Program-made: the position numbers and the translations under genes
In this document: positions 35,842 through 44,928 of the stretch, piece by piece
Numbering within the stretch: position 1 is the stretch's first letter
How the letters are laid out: the number at the start of each line of letters is the position of its first letter
DNA from: Patulibacter defluvii
GTDB lineage: Bacteria > Actinomycetota > Thermoleophilia > Solirubrobacterales > Solirubrobacteraceae
Direction: 5' to 3'
NCBI RefSeq assembly: GCF_034096925.1
Contig: NZ_JAWZSQ010000002.1
Span: 1 to 64,000, forward strand
DNA length: 64,000 nucleotides
Notes under the pieces: model-generated
The model's database searches: none
What the model was told of the DNA's origin: nothing
Seen by the model: the letters and a program-made list of their open reading frames with translations, nothing else

Positions 35842-35937
35842 CCGCCGCCTGGTCGCGACCGCGATCGACGAGTACGATCGCCGTGGTGGGTCGGCCGGTC
35901 GGGCCGGCTCCTGGGTCCAGCACGACGGAGGTCTTCC

Positions 35938-36537
35938 ATGACGGCGCACGCCGGTCGCTTCTCCCTGCGCGGTCGCGGCGGACGGGGCGCCATCGCCCTG
36001 CTCGCGACGCTGCTCGCGATCGCCCTGCCCGCGGGGACGGCCGCCGCCGACCCGAGCCCCGCCCGCTTCCTCGCCGCCTGCCCGGGCGCCGACCAGCCGC
36101 AGCGCGCCGCCAAGCCCGCCGAGCGGCTGCTCCGCTGCCTGGTCGACGAGGCCCGCCGCGACGCCCACCGGCCTGCCCTCCGCAGCAACCGCAAGCTGGT
36201 CGGGGTCGCGCGCCGGCAGGTCGACCGCTCGGTCGCCGCCGGCCGGCTCGACCACGGGATCGGCGGCAGCTTCGACCAGCGGCTGCGGCGCGCCGGCTAC
36301 GTCCGCCGCGGCCACCGCTGGGGCGGCGGCGAGGCGCTCGGGGCCGGCCGTGGCGGCAACGCGACGCCGCTGGCCACGATCCTCCGCTGGCTCGCCTCGC
36401 ACGCCGGCCACCGCGAGGTGGTGCTCGGCCGCAGCGCCCGCGACGTCGGCCTGGCCTGGTCGGGCAAGGGCTCGTCCGGCTTCGGCGGCAGCGGCGCCGG
36501 CGCGACCTGGGCGCTGGTCACCGCCTGGCACCGGTGA
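35938..36537 (+). CDS. Secreted CAP (SCP/PR1)-domain protein
   Basis: A 199-residue protein with a signal peptide (AIALLATLLAIALPAGTAAA, cleavage near residue 37) and a CAP fold: LLRCLVDEARRDAHRPALRSNRKLVGVARRQ, DHGIGGSFDQRLRRAGY, GGGEALGAGRG and WLASHAGHREVVLGRSARDVGLAW. These match the helices and cavity loops of bacterial CAP proteins whose role is generally unknown. A Shine-Dalgarno GGAGG lies 7 nt before the ATG. Confidence 0.82.
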   Translation: MTAHAGRFSLRGRGGRGAIALLATLLAIALPAGTAAADPSPARFLAACPGADQPQRAAKPAERLLRCLVDEARRDAHRPALRSNRKLVGVARRQVDRSVAAGRLDHGIGGSFDQRLRRAGYVRRGHRWGGGEALGAGRGGNATPLATILRWLASHAGHREVVLGRSARDVGLAWSGKGSSGFGGSGAGATWALVTAWHR

Positions 36538-36589
36538 ACGCGCGCGTCGCGGCGGCGGGCGCGGCCGCGGGCCCGAGGCCGCCGCGCGA

Positions 36590-36595
36590 TACCGT
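36590..36595 (+). promoter_or_regulatory. -10 element of the M42/HAD/M20 operon
   Basis: TACCGT, 6 nt before the ATG at 36602; leaderless geometry identical to murL and murD. Confidence 0.5.
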
Positions 36596-36601
36596 CCTCG
36601 C

Positions 36602-37660
36602 ATGAGCCTGCCCGACGTCCTCCGCGAGCTGCTGACCACGCCCGGCCCGTCCGGTCGCGAGGCCGCCGCGGCCGCGGTCTGGCGGCGCCACGCGGGGGCG
36701 TTCGCGGAGGTCGAGCACGACGTCGTCGGGTCGTCGGTGGCGCGGGTGCCGGCGACGACCGAGGGCGTCCCGTCGCTGGCGGTCGTCGGCCACATCGACG
36801 AGATCGGCCTGATCGTCACCCACGTCGACGACCGCGGCTTCCTGCGGGTCGCCCAGGTCGGCGGCTGGGACCCGCAGCAGCTGGTCGGCCAGCGCGTGCG
36901 GCTGCTGGCCAAGGGCGGCGAGATCTCCGGCGTGGTCGGCAAGAAGCCGATCCACCTGATGGAGCCGGACGACCGCACCCGCGCGACGAAGCTGAAGGAG
37001 CTGACGATCGACATCGGCGCCCGCGACCGCGAGGACGCGCTCGAGGTGGTCCGGGTCGGCGACGTCGCGGTGATCGATGTCGCGCCGCTGGAGCTGCGCA
37101 GCGGGCGGGTCGCGTCGCGCTCGCTCGACAACCGGGTCGGCTCGTTCGTCGCCTACGAGACCGCGCGGCTGGTGGCCGAGGCGGGCGGCGCGCCCGGCGA
37201 GGTCCAGGGCTGGGCGGTGACCCAGGAGGAGACCGGCCTCTCGGGCGCCAAGACGACCGCCCACCGGGTCCGGCCGCAGATCGCCGTCGTGGTCGACGTG
37301 ACCTTCGCCAGCGACCAGCCCGGGGTCGACAGCAACGAGATCGGCGAGCACCCGCTCGGCTCCGGCCCGGTGATCGAGCGCGGCACCCCGCTCCACCCGT
37401 GGGTCACCGACACGCTGATCGAGGTCGCCGAGGCCGAGGGGATCGAGCACACGATCAGCGCCGTCGGTCGCGCCACCGGCACCGACGCCGACGCGATCCA
37501 CATCGCCGCCGACGGGATCCCGACCGCGGTCGTCAGCGTGCCGCTGCGCTACATGCACTCGTCGGTCGAGACGGTGCAGGTCAGCGACGTCCTGGACACC
37601 GCCCGGCTGCTGGCGGCCTTCGCCCGGCGGCTGGACGCGAGCGTCGACCTGCGACGGTGA
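36602..37660 (+). CDS. M42-family metallo-aminopeptidase
   Basis: A 352-residue zinc/cobalt aminopeptidase of the FrvX/M42 type. Metal and catalytic residues are in AVVGHIDEIGLIV, SLDNRVGSFVAYE, AVTQEETGLSGAKT and VDVTFASDQPG, with the final His in RYMHSSVETV. M42 enzymes form dodecameric cages that trim peptides. It opens a three-gene operon (M42, HAD phosphatase, M20 peptidase) with GTGA and ATGA overlaps. Confidence 0.92.
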   Translation: MSLPDVLRELLTTPGPSGREAAAAAVWRRHAGAFAEVEHDVVGSSVARVPATTEGVPSLAVVGHIDEIGLIVTHVDDRGFLRVAQVGGWDPQQLVGQRVRLLAKGGEISGVVGKKPIHLMEPDDRTRATKLKELTIDIGARDREDALEVVRVGDVAVIDVAPLELRSGRVASRSLDNRVGSFVAYETARLVAEAGGAPGEVQGWAVTQEETGLSGAKTTAHRVRPQIAVVVDVTFASDQPGVDSNEIGEHPLGSGPVIERGTPLHPWVTDTLIEVAEAEGIEHTISAVGRATGTDADAIHIAADGIPTAVVSVPLRYMHSSVETVQVSDVLDTARLLAAFARRLDASVDLRR

Positions 37661-38445
37661 GCGTCGCCGCCGACACCGCGCCGGCGGTCGACGACCGCTG
37701 GCTGCTGCTGTGGGACATCGACGGCACGCTGCTGCTGCGGGCGTCCGGGTCGCACGCGCGGGCCGTCTGGGACGCGCTGATCGAGGTCCACGGGGTCGAC
37801 GGCTCGGCGCTGGCCGCCGGCAGCGGCCGCGGCGGCGCCGGCAAGACCGACGGCCAGATCGCGCGCGAGATCCTGCTCGCGCTCGGCGTCGCGCCGGCGA
37901 CGATCGACGAGCACGCCGACGCGGTCCGCGAGCTGACCTGCGCGCTCTACGCCCCCGAGGACCTGGTCGACTTCGTCAGCCCCGGGATCGCCGCGCTGCT
38001 GGAGGAGCTGCACCGGCGCGACGACGTCGTCCAGTCGCTGGTGACGGGCAACTTCGAGCCGGTCGCCCGGCGCAAGCTCGACGCGGCCGGGATCGGCCGC
38101 TGGTTCGACGCCCGCTGGGGCGGCGGCTTCGGCTCCGACCACGAGCAGCGCGAGCGGCTGCCGGCGATCGCCCGCGCCCGCGCCGGGGCGGCGCTGCGGG
38201 CCGACGGGTCGCCGTGGCCGGCGGCGCGCACGCTGGTGATCGGCGACACCCCGCGCGACATCGCCTGCGCCCGCCACGACGGGGTGGCGGTGGTCGCCGT
38301 CGCCACCGGCCCGCACCCGCCGGAGGAGCTGCGGCAGGCGGACGCCGTCGCCCGCGACGCCGCCGAGCTGCGGCGGGCCGTGCTGGGCCTGATCGACGGC
38401 GACCGCGATCCGATCCTCGACGACCCCCAGGAGAGCGCCGCATGA
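37657..38445 (+). CDS. HAD-superfamily hydrolase
   Basis: A 262-residue phosphatase-like protein. HAD motif I is LLLWDIDGTLLLR, motif II VQSLVTGNFEPVARRKL, and motif III/IV KL... and LVIGDTPRDIACARHDG. The cap domain inserted after motif I is of the phosphoglycolate phosphatase type. The substrate is unknown. GTG overlaps the M42 stop. Confidence 0.88.
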   Translation: MSVAADTAPAVDDRWLLLWDIDGTLLLRASGSHARAVWDALIEVHGVDGSALAAGSGRGGAGKTDGQIAREILLALGVAPATIDEHADAVRELTCALYAPEDLVDFVSPGIAALLEELHRRDDVVQSLVTGNFEPVARRKLDAAGIGRWFDARWGGGFGSDHEQRERLPAIARARAGAALRADGSPWPAARTLVIGDTPRDIACARHDGVAVVAVATGPHPPEELRQADAVARDAAELRRAVLGLIDGDRDPILDDPQESAA

Positions 38446-39761
38446 GCGAGTTCACCGTCGACCCCCAGCGCCTGCAGGACGACCTCGAGCGGCTGGTGCG
38501 GCTGCCGTCGGTCGCCTTCCCCGGCTTCCCGCCCGCCCCGGTCCGCGAGGCGGCCGACCTGACCGCCGCGCTGCTGGCCGACGCCGGCCTCGAGGGCGTG
38601 ACCCAGATCGACGTGCCCGACGCCGCCCCGGCCGTCTTCGCCGAGATCCCGGCCCCGCCCGGCGCGCCGACGGTCGTGCTCTACGCCCACTACGACGTCC
38701 AGCCGGCCGGGCCGGAGGACGCCTGGACCTCGCCCGCGTTCGCGCCGACCGTCCGCGACGGGCGCCTCTACGGCCGCGGGACGGCCGACGACAAGTGCGG
38801 GATCGCGATCCACCTGGCGGCGCTGCGGGCCTTCGGCGGCCGGCCGCCGGTCGGGGTCAAGGTCCTGATCGAGGGCGAGGAGGAGACCGGCCTCGGGACC
38901 CTCTCCGAGCTGGTCGCGGCCGACCCCGAGCGGTTCCGCGGCGACGCCTTCGTGATCGCCGACGGCGGCAACGTCGCCACCGGCCAGCCGACGATGACCA
39001 CCTCGCTGCGCGGCTTCGCGGTCGTCGAGGTGACCGTCCGCACGCTCCAGGACTTCGTCCACTCGGGCGTCGCCGGCGGCGGCGCGCCCGACGCGCTGGT
39101 GGCGCTGTCGCGGATCATCGCCAGCCTCCACGACGAGGCCGGCAACGTCGCGGTCGCCGGGCTCGACCGGCTGCCGTGGGACGGCGCCCCGATCGACGAG
39201 CAGGGCTTCCGCCGCGAGTCGGGCGTGCTCGACGGCGTGGCGCTGGTCGGCGAGGGGCCGCTGGCCGAGCGGCTGCTGACCCGGCCCTCGATCACCGCGG
39301 TCGGGATCGACGCGCCGACCGTCCGCGAGGCCGGCAACGCGTTGATCCCCGAGGCCCGCGCGAAGCTCAGCGCGCGGCTGGCCCCGACCCAGGACCCGCA
39401 GGCCGCGGCCGACGCGATCGTCGCCCACGTGCGACGGGCGGCGCCGTGGGGGGCGCAGCTGGAGTTCGACGTCAGCGGCCTGGCGCCGGGCGCGCTGCTG
39501 GCGGGCGAGGGTCCCGTCGCGGCCGCCGCCGCCGCGGCGCTGGAGGCCGGCTACGGCGCGCCGGTGACCCGGATCGGCACCGGCGGGGCGATCCCGCTCT
39601 GCGCCGACCTGGCCCGGATCTACCCCGACGCCGAGTTCGTGCTCTGGGGTGCCAGCGACGACCGCTCGCGGATCCACGCCAGCGACGAGTCGGTCGACCT
39701 CGGCGACCTGCGGCGGGCGGCGCAGGCCGAGGTCGCGCTGCTGCGGGCGCTGGCGCCCTAG
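38442..39761 (+). CDS. M20-family dipeptidase
   Basis: A 439-residue M20 peptidase of the CNDP-dipeptidase type. Visible sites are VLYAHYDVQPAG, YGRGTADDKCGIAIHLAALR, LIEGEEETGLGTL and IADGGNV. A lid domain lies at about 190-320. ATG overlaps the HAD stop. With the M42 enzyme it may serve intracellular peptide turnover. It converges with the D-2-hydroxyacid dehydrogenase gene, whose stop shares the bases CTAG. Confidence 0.9.
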   Translation: MSEFTVDPQRLQDDLERLVRLPSVAFPGFPPAPVREAADLTAALLADAGLEGVTQIDVPDAAPAVFAEIPAPPGAPTVVLYAHYDVQPAGPEDAWTSPAFAPTVRDGRLYGRGTADDKCGIAIHLAALRAFGGRPPVGVKVLIEGEEETGLGTLSELVAADPERFRGDAFVIADGGNVATGQPTMTTSLRGFAVVEVTVRTLQDFVHSGVAGGGAPDALVALSRIIASLHDEAGNVAVAGLDRLPWDGAPIDEQGFRRESGVLDGVALVGEGPLAERLLTRPSITAVGIDAPTVREAGNALIPEARAKLSARLAPTQDPQAAADAIVAHVRRAAPWGAQLEFDVSGLAPGALLAGEGPVAAAAAAALEAGYGAPVTRIGTGGAIPLCADLARIYPDAEFVLWGASDDRSRIHASDESVDLGDLRRAAQAEVALLRALAP

Positions 39762-40723
39762 GCCTCGAGGACCCGCAGCGGCGCGCCGTCGAGGAACGCC
39801 TCGACGTCTTCCACGGCGTCGGCGAAGAAGGTCGCGTAGCTGCCGCGGGTGACGTAGCCGACGTGCGGGGTCAGCAGCGTCCGCGGGGCGCGGCGGAGCG
39901 GATGGTCGACCGGCAGCGGCTCGACGTCGTAGACGTCGAGCGCGGCCCCGCCGAGCCGCCCGTCGGCGAGCGCGGCGAGCAGCGCGGCCTCGTCGACGAT
40001 CGGCCCGCGGGAGCTGTTGACCAGCAGCGCCTGCGGGCCCAGCAGCTCCAGCTCGCGGGCGCCGATCAGCCCGCGGGTTCCGGGCACGAGCGGCAGGTGG
40101 ATCGAGGCCACGTCGGCGCTCCGCAGCAGCTCGTCGAGCGCGACCGCGCGGACGCCGGGAGCGACCTCGGCGCCGGGCGTCAGGCTGCGGCTCCAGGCGA
40201 CCACGTCCATGCCGAAGGCGACGCCGACGGCGGCCACCTGGCGGCCGAGCCGGCCGTGGCCGAGCACGCCCAGCCGGCGCCCGGCCAGGTCGCCGCCGAC
40301 GGTGTGCTGCCAGCGGCCCTCGCGGACGGCGCGGTCCTCGGCGGCGACGTGGCGCAGCAGGCCCAGGATCAGGGCCCAGGTCAGCTCGGCCGCCGCCGTC
40401 GCCGATCCGCGGGTGCCGCAGACGACGACCCCCTGGGCGCGGGCGGCGGCGACGTCGATCGAGGCGTTGCGGGCGCCGGTGGTGACCAGCAGCCGCAGCG
40501 CCGGCAGCCGCGCCAGCAGCGCGGCCGGGAACGGCGTCCGCTCGCGCATCGCGACCACCACCGGGAACCCGGCCAGCCGCGCCGCCAGCGGCTCGGGGTC
40601 CGCCAGGTGGTCGTCGAAGACGGTCAGCTCGACGCGGCCGGCCAGCCGCTCCCAGGGCCCGAACTCGCGGGCGACGTCCTGGTAGTCGTCCAGGATCGCG
40701 ACGCGGACGGGCCCGTCGCTCAA
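39758..40723 (-). CDS. D-2-hydroxyacid dehydrogenase family protein
   Basis: A 321-residue NAD-dependent dehydrogenase. The Rossmann motif is RLGVLGHGRLGRQVAAVG; catalytic Arg, Glu and His are in VNSSRGPIVDE, LDVYDVEPLP and LLTPHVGYV. It reduces a 2-keto acid or oxidises a D-2-hydroxy acid. The start is assigned to a TTG at 40723 that overlaps the upstream stop (TTGA), because no ATG or GTG lies near the conserved start VRVAILDDYQD. It is co-transcribed with the DsbA-family gene. Confidence 0.87.
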   Translation of the reverse strand: MSDGPVRVAILDDYQDVAREFGPWERLAGRVELTVFDDHLADPEPLAARLAGFPVVVAMRERTPFPAALLARLPALRLLVTTGARNASIDVAAARAQGVVVCGTRGSATAAAELTWALILGLLRHVAAEDRAVREGRWQHTVGGDLAGRRLGVLGHGRLGRQVAAVGVAFGMDVVAWSRSLTPGAEVAPGVRAVALDELLRSADVASIHLPLVPGTRGLIGARELELLGPQALLVNSSRGPIVDEAALLAALADGRLGGAALDVYDVEPLPVDHPLRRAPRTLLTPHVGYVTRGSYATFFADAVEDVEAFLDGAPLRVLEA

Positions 40724-41604
40724 GCCAGCGTCCAGAGCGCGTCGTTGCCGGCCGGCCGCTCGACGGCACCGCCGGCGACCAGCCGCTCGCGGGCCTCGTC
40801 GCGCTGCTCGCCGAGGTCGAGCACGGCGGCGACCTCCTGGGTGGTCAGCGGCTGACCGGCCCAGCGCAGGACCTCGATCGGGTCCTCGGCCCACGGCCGC
40901 TGGTCGAGCTGCGGCGCCAGGTTGGCGACCAGCGTCTCGATCGTCAGCGCGGTGTGGAAGCCGGGGGCCTCGAGCGTCCGTCCGTCGCTGGCGACGACGT
41001 AGCTGGGGCAGGTGTAGCGGCGCGGCGCGACCGCCCCGTCGGCGTCGCCGGTCCAGTCGTCGCCGGAGGGGGCGAGCTTGCCGTCGAGCGCCAGCGCGGC
41101 CGGCGAGGGGCGGCGGGCGGCGGAGAGGTCGGCCTCGAAGGCGCGCTCGACGGCCGGGTCCTCGCGCCAGGCGGCGAGCGACGCGGCGTCGATCCCGGCG
41201 TCGGCCGCGGCGGCGGCGATCGTCTCCTCGGCCCCCAGCTCCTGGGCGAGGGCCAGCGCCTGCACGTGGAGGGCCCGCAGCAGCCGGACCGCGGCGGGCA
41301 CGCCGTCGTGCTCGCGGACGGCGACGATCGCGCGGCAGGCGCTCCAGGTGCCGCCGACCGGCCGCGACGCGACCGTGGCCAGCGGCTGGCCGAACTGGTC
41401 GAAGTGGCGGAGGCTGGCCGCGGCGCGCTCGGGCGTGAAGCCCATCCGCTCGTACGAGGCGCCGTCCTTCGAGAGGCCGACGAGCCGCAGCGACCAGCGC
41501 AGCTGGTCGCCGTAGCGCCAGGACAGCCGCCAGCGGATCGGCTCGGCGCTGTAGGCGAACGGGCAAGCGGGATCGGTGTAGGTGGTGACGTCGACGATCG
41601 ACAC
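40720..41604 (-). CDS. DsbA-family protein (FrnE/2-hydroxychromene isomerase-like)
   Basis: A cytoplasmic thioredoxin-fold protein of 294 residues. The active-site region YTDPACPFAYSAEP has a single cysteine, and the second conserved part is CPSYVVASDGRTLEAPGFHT, with an inserted helical domain between. This resembles FrnE and HCCA isomerase relatives; the substrate is unknown. The GTG at 41604 is proposed because a -10 hexamer TAGCGT (41612-41617, minus strand) stands 7 nt before it; a GTG at 41613, which overlaps that hexamer, would add three residues. Confidence 0.78.
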   Translation of the reverse strand: MSIVDVTTYTDPACPFAYSAEPIRWRLSWRYGDQLRWSLRLVGLSKDGASYERMGFTPERAAASLRHFDQFGQPLATVASRPVGGTWSACRAIVAVREHDGVPAAVRLLRALHVQALALAQELGAEETIAAAAADAGIDAASLAAWREDPAVERAFEADLSAARRPSPAALALDGKLAPSGDDWTGDADGAVAPRRYTCPSYVVASDGRTLEAPGFHTALTIETLVANLAPQLDQRPWAEDPIEVLRWAGQPLTTQEVAAVLDLGEQRDEARERLVAGGAVERPAGNDALWTLA

Positions 41605-41696
41605 GTCCGGCACGCTAGCGGGCGGCGGCGCGAACCCCGTCGGGACGGGCGGATCGGGGGCGAAGCGGTCCGCGGTCCGCTCCCGACCGCGCTTGA

Positions 41697-41726
41697 GGAT
41701 CCAAATCGACAGGAATAGGATCCATC
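41697..41726. promoter_or_regulatory. 21-bp tandem operator 1 (M24 gene 1)
   Basis: Cores GGATCCAAA (41697-41705) and GGATCCATC (41718-41726), starts 21 bp apart. The promoter TTGAGG (41693-41698), 17 nt, TAGGAT (41716-41721) is interleaved with them, and the ATG follows 7 nt after the -10. Bound protein would cover both promoter elements. Confidence 0.8.
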
Positions 41727-41728
41727 AG

Positions 41729-42943
41729 ATGCCCGACCCCGCGCTCCCGGCCGTGCCGACCGCCCGCGACGTGCCGCCGGCCCCGTCCGCGGACGAGTTC
41801 GGCGAGCGCCAGCGGCGGGCGCGGGCCGCGATCGCCGCCGCCGGCCTCGACGGGCTGGTCGCCTTCGGCAGCCGCAACTGGCCGTGGGCGGTCAAGTGGC
41901 TGGCCGACCACCAGTCCGGCTTCCAGCAGCAGGGCGCGTCGCCGACCTTCGGCGACAAGGGCTTCAGCGCCCTCGTGCTGCCGGTCGACGGCGATCCGAT
42001 CCTGGTCCTCGACCAGCGGGTCGGCCCGGGCGACGTGGCCGTCGCCGACGCCCGCACCGTCGAGTCGATCACCCGCGGGCTGGCCGGGGCGCTGCGCGAC
42101 GCCGGGCTCGCCGGACGCCCGCTCGGGCTCGCCGGCGAGGGCGTGATGCTGGAGCGCCACCGGCGCCAGGTCGAGCAGCGGCTGGGGGCGACCCTCGACC
42201 TGCGGCCGGCCGACGCGATCCTGGAGCCGCTGCACCGGGTCAAGAGCCCGGTCGAGCTGGAGCGGATGCGGCACGCCTCGGCGGTCGGGGCGGCGTGGAT
42301 GCGGGCGATGATGGAGGCGATCGAGCCCGGCCGGACCGAGGCCGAGGTGGTCGCGGCGGGGCTGCCCGTGCTGCTGGCCGGCGGCGGCTTCCCGGCCGAC
42401 GTGGTGGCCGGGTCGGGCAACCCCTGCCGGCCGCAGGCGCCGCGCGGGATCCCCTCGTTCAACGCGGTCCGGCCGCTGGAGCGGGGCGACCTTATCCGGA
42501 TCGACGGCTTCGGGCCGGTCGCCGGTTACGGCTGCGACCTGGCCCGGTCGGCGTGCGTCGGGGCCGAGCCGACCGACGCCCAGCGGACGGTGCTCGAGCA
42601 CGCCGTCGGCTTCATCGACACGCTGGTCGCGGCGGTCCGCCCCGGGGTCACGCACGAGCAGGTCCACGACCTGGGGACGGCCTGGATGACCGACCACGGC
42701 TACGCCCCGCACGGCTACTTCGAGGGCTTCTGGCCCGCCTTCGGCCACCAGATCGGGCTGACCACCGAGGGGCCGTTCGTCGCCGCTGAGGAGCGCGACC
42801 CGATCGAGGCCGGGCAGGTGATGGCGCTGGAGATCGTGCTCGGCACGCCCGAGACCGGCGGGATCAGCCACGAGGAGTGCGTGATCGTGACCGCGACCGG
42901 CAGCGAGGTGATCACCGCCGGCTGCCCCCAGCGGTGGTGGTGA
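41729..42943 (+). CDS. M24-family (creatinase/prolidase-fold) hydrolase, paralogue 1
   Basis: A 404-residue pita-bread enzyme with an N-terminal creatinase-like domain (RARAAIAAAGLDGLVAFGS) and a catalytic domain with all five metal ligands: Asp in LIRIDGFG, Asp in GCDLARSACVG, His in FGHQIGLTTEG, Glu in ALEIVLGTPE and Glu in HEECVIV. Family members are aminopeptidases, prolidases and C-N hydrolases such as creatinase; the substrate is unknown. The protein ends in PQRWW, like its paralogue at 52448. Leaderless ATG under operator 1. Confidence 0.9.
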   Translation: MPDPALPAVPTARDVPPAPSADEFGERQRRARAAIAAAGLDGLVAFGSRNWPWAVKWLADHQSGFQQQGASPTFGDKGFSALVLPVDGDPILVLDQRVGPGDVAVADARTVESITRGLAGALRDAGLAGRPLGLAGEGVMLERHRRQVEQRLGATLDLRPADAILEPLHRVKSPVELERMRHASAVGAAWMRAMMEAIEPGRTEAEVVAAGLPVLLAGGGFPADVVAGSGNPCRPQAPRGIPSFNAVRPLERGDLIRIDGFGPVAGYGCDLARSACVGAEPTDAQRTVLEHAVGFIDTLVAAVRPGVTHEQVHDLGTAWMTDHGYAPHGYFEGFWPAFGHQIGLTTEGPFVAAEERDPIEAGQVMALEIVLGTPETGGISHEECVIVTATGSEVITAGCPQRWW

Positions 42944-42955
42944 GCGGGGCCGCGG

Positions 42956-44128
42956 TCAGGGGCCGGACCGCGGCGACACCGCCGCGGTGATCGCGGCCAG
43001 GACCGGGTTCGGGTCGGTCGTCCAGCGGACGACGGCCACCAGCTCGCGGTCGGGGTCGCACCAGACGACCTGGTCGCCGGTGCCGTGGGCGGCGAACCCG
43101 CGGACGCCCGAGCCGGGGTGGAACGCGTCGTGGTCGGCGACCGCGCCGAGCGGCGGCGCGTCGCTGCCCCGCGGCCGTCCCGCCCACGGGTTGCGCCACC
43201 ACATCAGCCCGTAGGCCGGCCGCAGCGGGCAGGGCTCCAGGGCCAGGGCGCGCCAGCGCTCGCTCAGCAGCCGGTCGTCGCCCCAGCGGCCGCCGGCGAG
43301 CACCAGCAGGCCCAGCAGCGCCAGCTCGCTCGCGGTCAGCCACAGCCCGCCGCCCCAGTGGCTGCCGCCGGTCACCACCGGGACGCGGCGGCCATCGGCG
43401 AGGGTGGTCCGCATCTGGTCGAGCCCGTGCCAGCGCCAGCCGTCGGCGACGCCGATCGGCGCCAGCAGCCGCTCGCCGAGGACCTCGGCGGCGCCGCGGC
43501 CGTGGAGGTGGGTCAGGGCCAGCGACAGCAGGTTGGTGCGGACGTCGTTGTAGGCGAAGCGGACGCCCGCGCCGTGAGCCGGCTCGTCGGGCGGCTGGCG
43601 GCCCTGCGGGTCGGCCCACCAGGGCAGGTCGAAGAGCGTGCCGCGCCAGTCGCTCGTCTGGGTCAGCAGCTGGCGCCAGCTGATCCGGCGGGCGGCGGCG
43701 GGGTCGAGCGGGAGGCCGCCGCCGGCGACGGTCCCACCCAGCGCCGCCAGCGGCACGCGGGCGACGGCCGGCTCGTCGAGGTCGACGAGCAGCCCGTCGT
43801 CGAAGGCCAGGCCGGCGACCAGCGAGAGCGCCGACTTGGCGATCGAGAAGGTCATCTCGCGGCGGTCGGGATCGCCCCAGCGGGCGACGACGCGACCGCC
43901 GACGACGACCAGTCCGGAGGGACCGCCGCGGTCCAGCAGCGGCCCCATCACGTGCGGCCACGGCTCGTCGGCGAGCGTCGCCGCCAGCCAGCGGTCCATC
44001 GCCCGCGGCAGCGCCGGCTCGGTCGACCGGGCCAGGTCGACGGCGGCGGCCAGCGCGGCGCGGTCGACGGCCGGGGGCGGATCGGCGGTCGGCCGCGGGG
44101 CCAGGAGATCATCGGGCGGCGACGGCAC
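42956..44128 (-). CDS. Serine beta-lactamase-fold hydrolase (class C/esterase family)
   Basis: A 390-residue protein of the beta-lactamase/EstB family. The S-x-x-K motif is FSIAKSALSLVAGLAFDDG, and the Tyr-containing motif is RFAYNDVRTNL. No signal peptide is visible, so a cytoplasmic esterase, lactonase or amidase is more likely than an antibiotic-resistance enzyme. It is the last gene of the minus-strand unit PTE-like 1, pcaH, pcaG, orf61, hydrolase; it starts (GTG) 11 nt after orf61. Confidence 0.85.
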   Translation of the reverse strand: MPSPPDDLLAPRPTADPPPAVDRAALAAAVDLARSTEPALPRAMDRWLAATLADEPWPHVMGPLLDRGGPSGLVVVGGRVVARWGDPDRREMTFSIAKSALSLVAGLAFDDGLLVDLDEPAVARVPLAALGGTVAGGGLPLDPAAARRISWRQLLTQTSDWRGTLFDLPWWADPQGRQPPDEPAHGAGVRFAYNDVRTNLLSLALTHLHGRGAAEVLGERLLAPIGVADGWRWHGLDQMRTTLADGRRVPVVTGGSHWGGGLWLTASELALLGLLVLAGGRWGDDRLLSERWRALALEPCPLRPAYGLMWWRNPWAGRPRGSDAPPLGAVADHDAFHPGSGVRGFAAHGTGDQVVWCDPDRELVAVVRWTTDPNPVLAAITAAVSPRSGP

Positions 44129-44139
44129 GGCGGGCGGGC

Positions 44140-44325
44140 TCAGGCGTCCGGGGGCGGGGGACGGTCGGGGCCGCTTCGGCGCGGCGCCGCCGGCCGCCGG
44201 CGGCGGCGCCCGGGCAGCAGCGCCAGCGCCCGCAGCCGCAGCACGGCCACCACCCCGGTCGCCCCGTAGAGCGCCGGCAGCAGCTCCTCGACCGGCAGCC
44301 CGGCGACGTGCGCGAGCGGCACCAT
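44140..44325 (-). CDS. Small membrane protein coupled to pcaG
   Basis: A 61-residue protein: PLAHVAGLPVEELLPALYGATGVVAVLRLRALALLPG carries a hydrophobic helix at about 13-37, followed by an Arg/Pro-rich tail. Its ATG shares bases with the pcaG stop (TGATG), which argues for a real, translationally coupled gene. Short proteins starting in this style occur in actinobacteria, but I cannot name a family or function. Confidence 0.55.
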   Translation of the reverse strand: MVPLAHVAGLPVEELLPALYGATGVVAVLRLRALALLPGRRRRRPAAPRRSGPDRPPPPDA

Positions 44326-44912
44326 CAGAGGTCGAAGAAGACCGTCTCGTCGGGACCCTGCAGCCGCAGGTCGAGCCGGTATCCGCGCTCGTCGGGCACC
44401 GCCACCAGCGTCGCCCGCCGTGCCGGATCGACGCGGGCCAGCAGCGGGTCGTCGGCGTTGGCCGCGGCCTCGTCGGCGAAGTAGGCGCGGCTGACGACCC
44501 GGTGCAGCAGCCCGCGGGCGAAGACCGACAGCGCCAGGTGCGGCGCCTGCAGCGGCGGCGCGCCGTCGCCGCCGGCCTCCGGCCACGGCACCCGGCCCGG
44601 CTTCAGGGTCGTGATCGCGTAGCGGCCGTCGGCGTCGGTGGCGGAGCGGCCGAAGCCGCGGAAGGGGCCGAACGGCAGCCCGTCGTCGCCGCTGCCGCGC
44701 GGGTCGCGGTCGACGTGGGCGAACCCGCCGTCGGGGTCGGCCTGCCAGCTCTCCACCAGCGCGTCGGGGATCGGCGCGCCGTCGCCGTCCAGCACCTGGC
44801 CGTGGAGCACGATCGCGCCCGCGGTGTCGGGCGGGACGACGTGCGGCCCGTCGGGCCACGGCAGCCCCAGGTGCAGGTAGGGGCCGACGGTCTGGGAGGG
44901 GGTGGTGGGCAC
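44325..44912 (-). CDS. pcaG: Protocatechuate 3,4-dioxygenase, alpha subunit
   Basis: A 195-residue subunit starting TPSQTVGPYLHLGLPWPDG, with the beta-sandwich blocks LVESWQADPDGGFAH, ATDADGRYAITTLKPGRVPWP and LLHRVVSRAYFADE. As usual for PcaG it lacks the iron-ligand His-x-His of PcaH (QAPHLALSVFARG here). With PcaH it opens the ring of protocatechuate to beta-carboxy-cis,cis-muconate. GTG start 16 nt after pcaH. Confidence 0.92.
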   Translation of the reverse strand: MPTTPSQTVGPYLHLGLPWPDGPHVVPPDTAGAIVLHGQVLDGDGAPIPDALVESWQADPDGGFAHVDRDPRGSGDDGLPFGPFRGFGRSATDADGRYAITTLKPGRVPWPEAGGDGAPPLQAPHLALSVFARGLLHRVVSRAYFADEAAANADDPLLARVDPARRATLVAVPDERGYRLDLRLQGPDETVFFDL

Positions 44913-44928
44913 GGGGAGCCTGCTCCGG

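Noticed and set aside
33040..37131. Very long minus-strand frame over the GntR, permease, SDR, CAP and M42 genes
   Set aside because: It has no domain-like sequence, while each underlying plus-strand frame has family motifs, so it is codon-position GC bias and not a gene.
42956..44128. Beta-lactamase as an antibiotic-resistance gene
   Set aside because: No signal peptide, and an operon context with pcaHG; S-x-x-K serine hydrolases of this family are commonly esterases or amidases.
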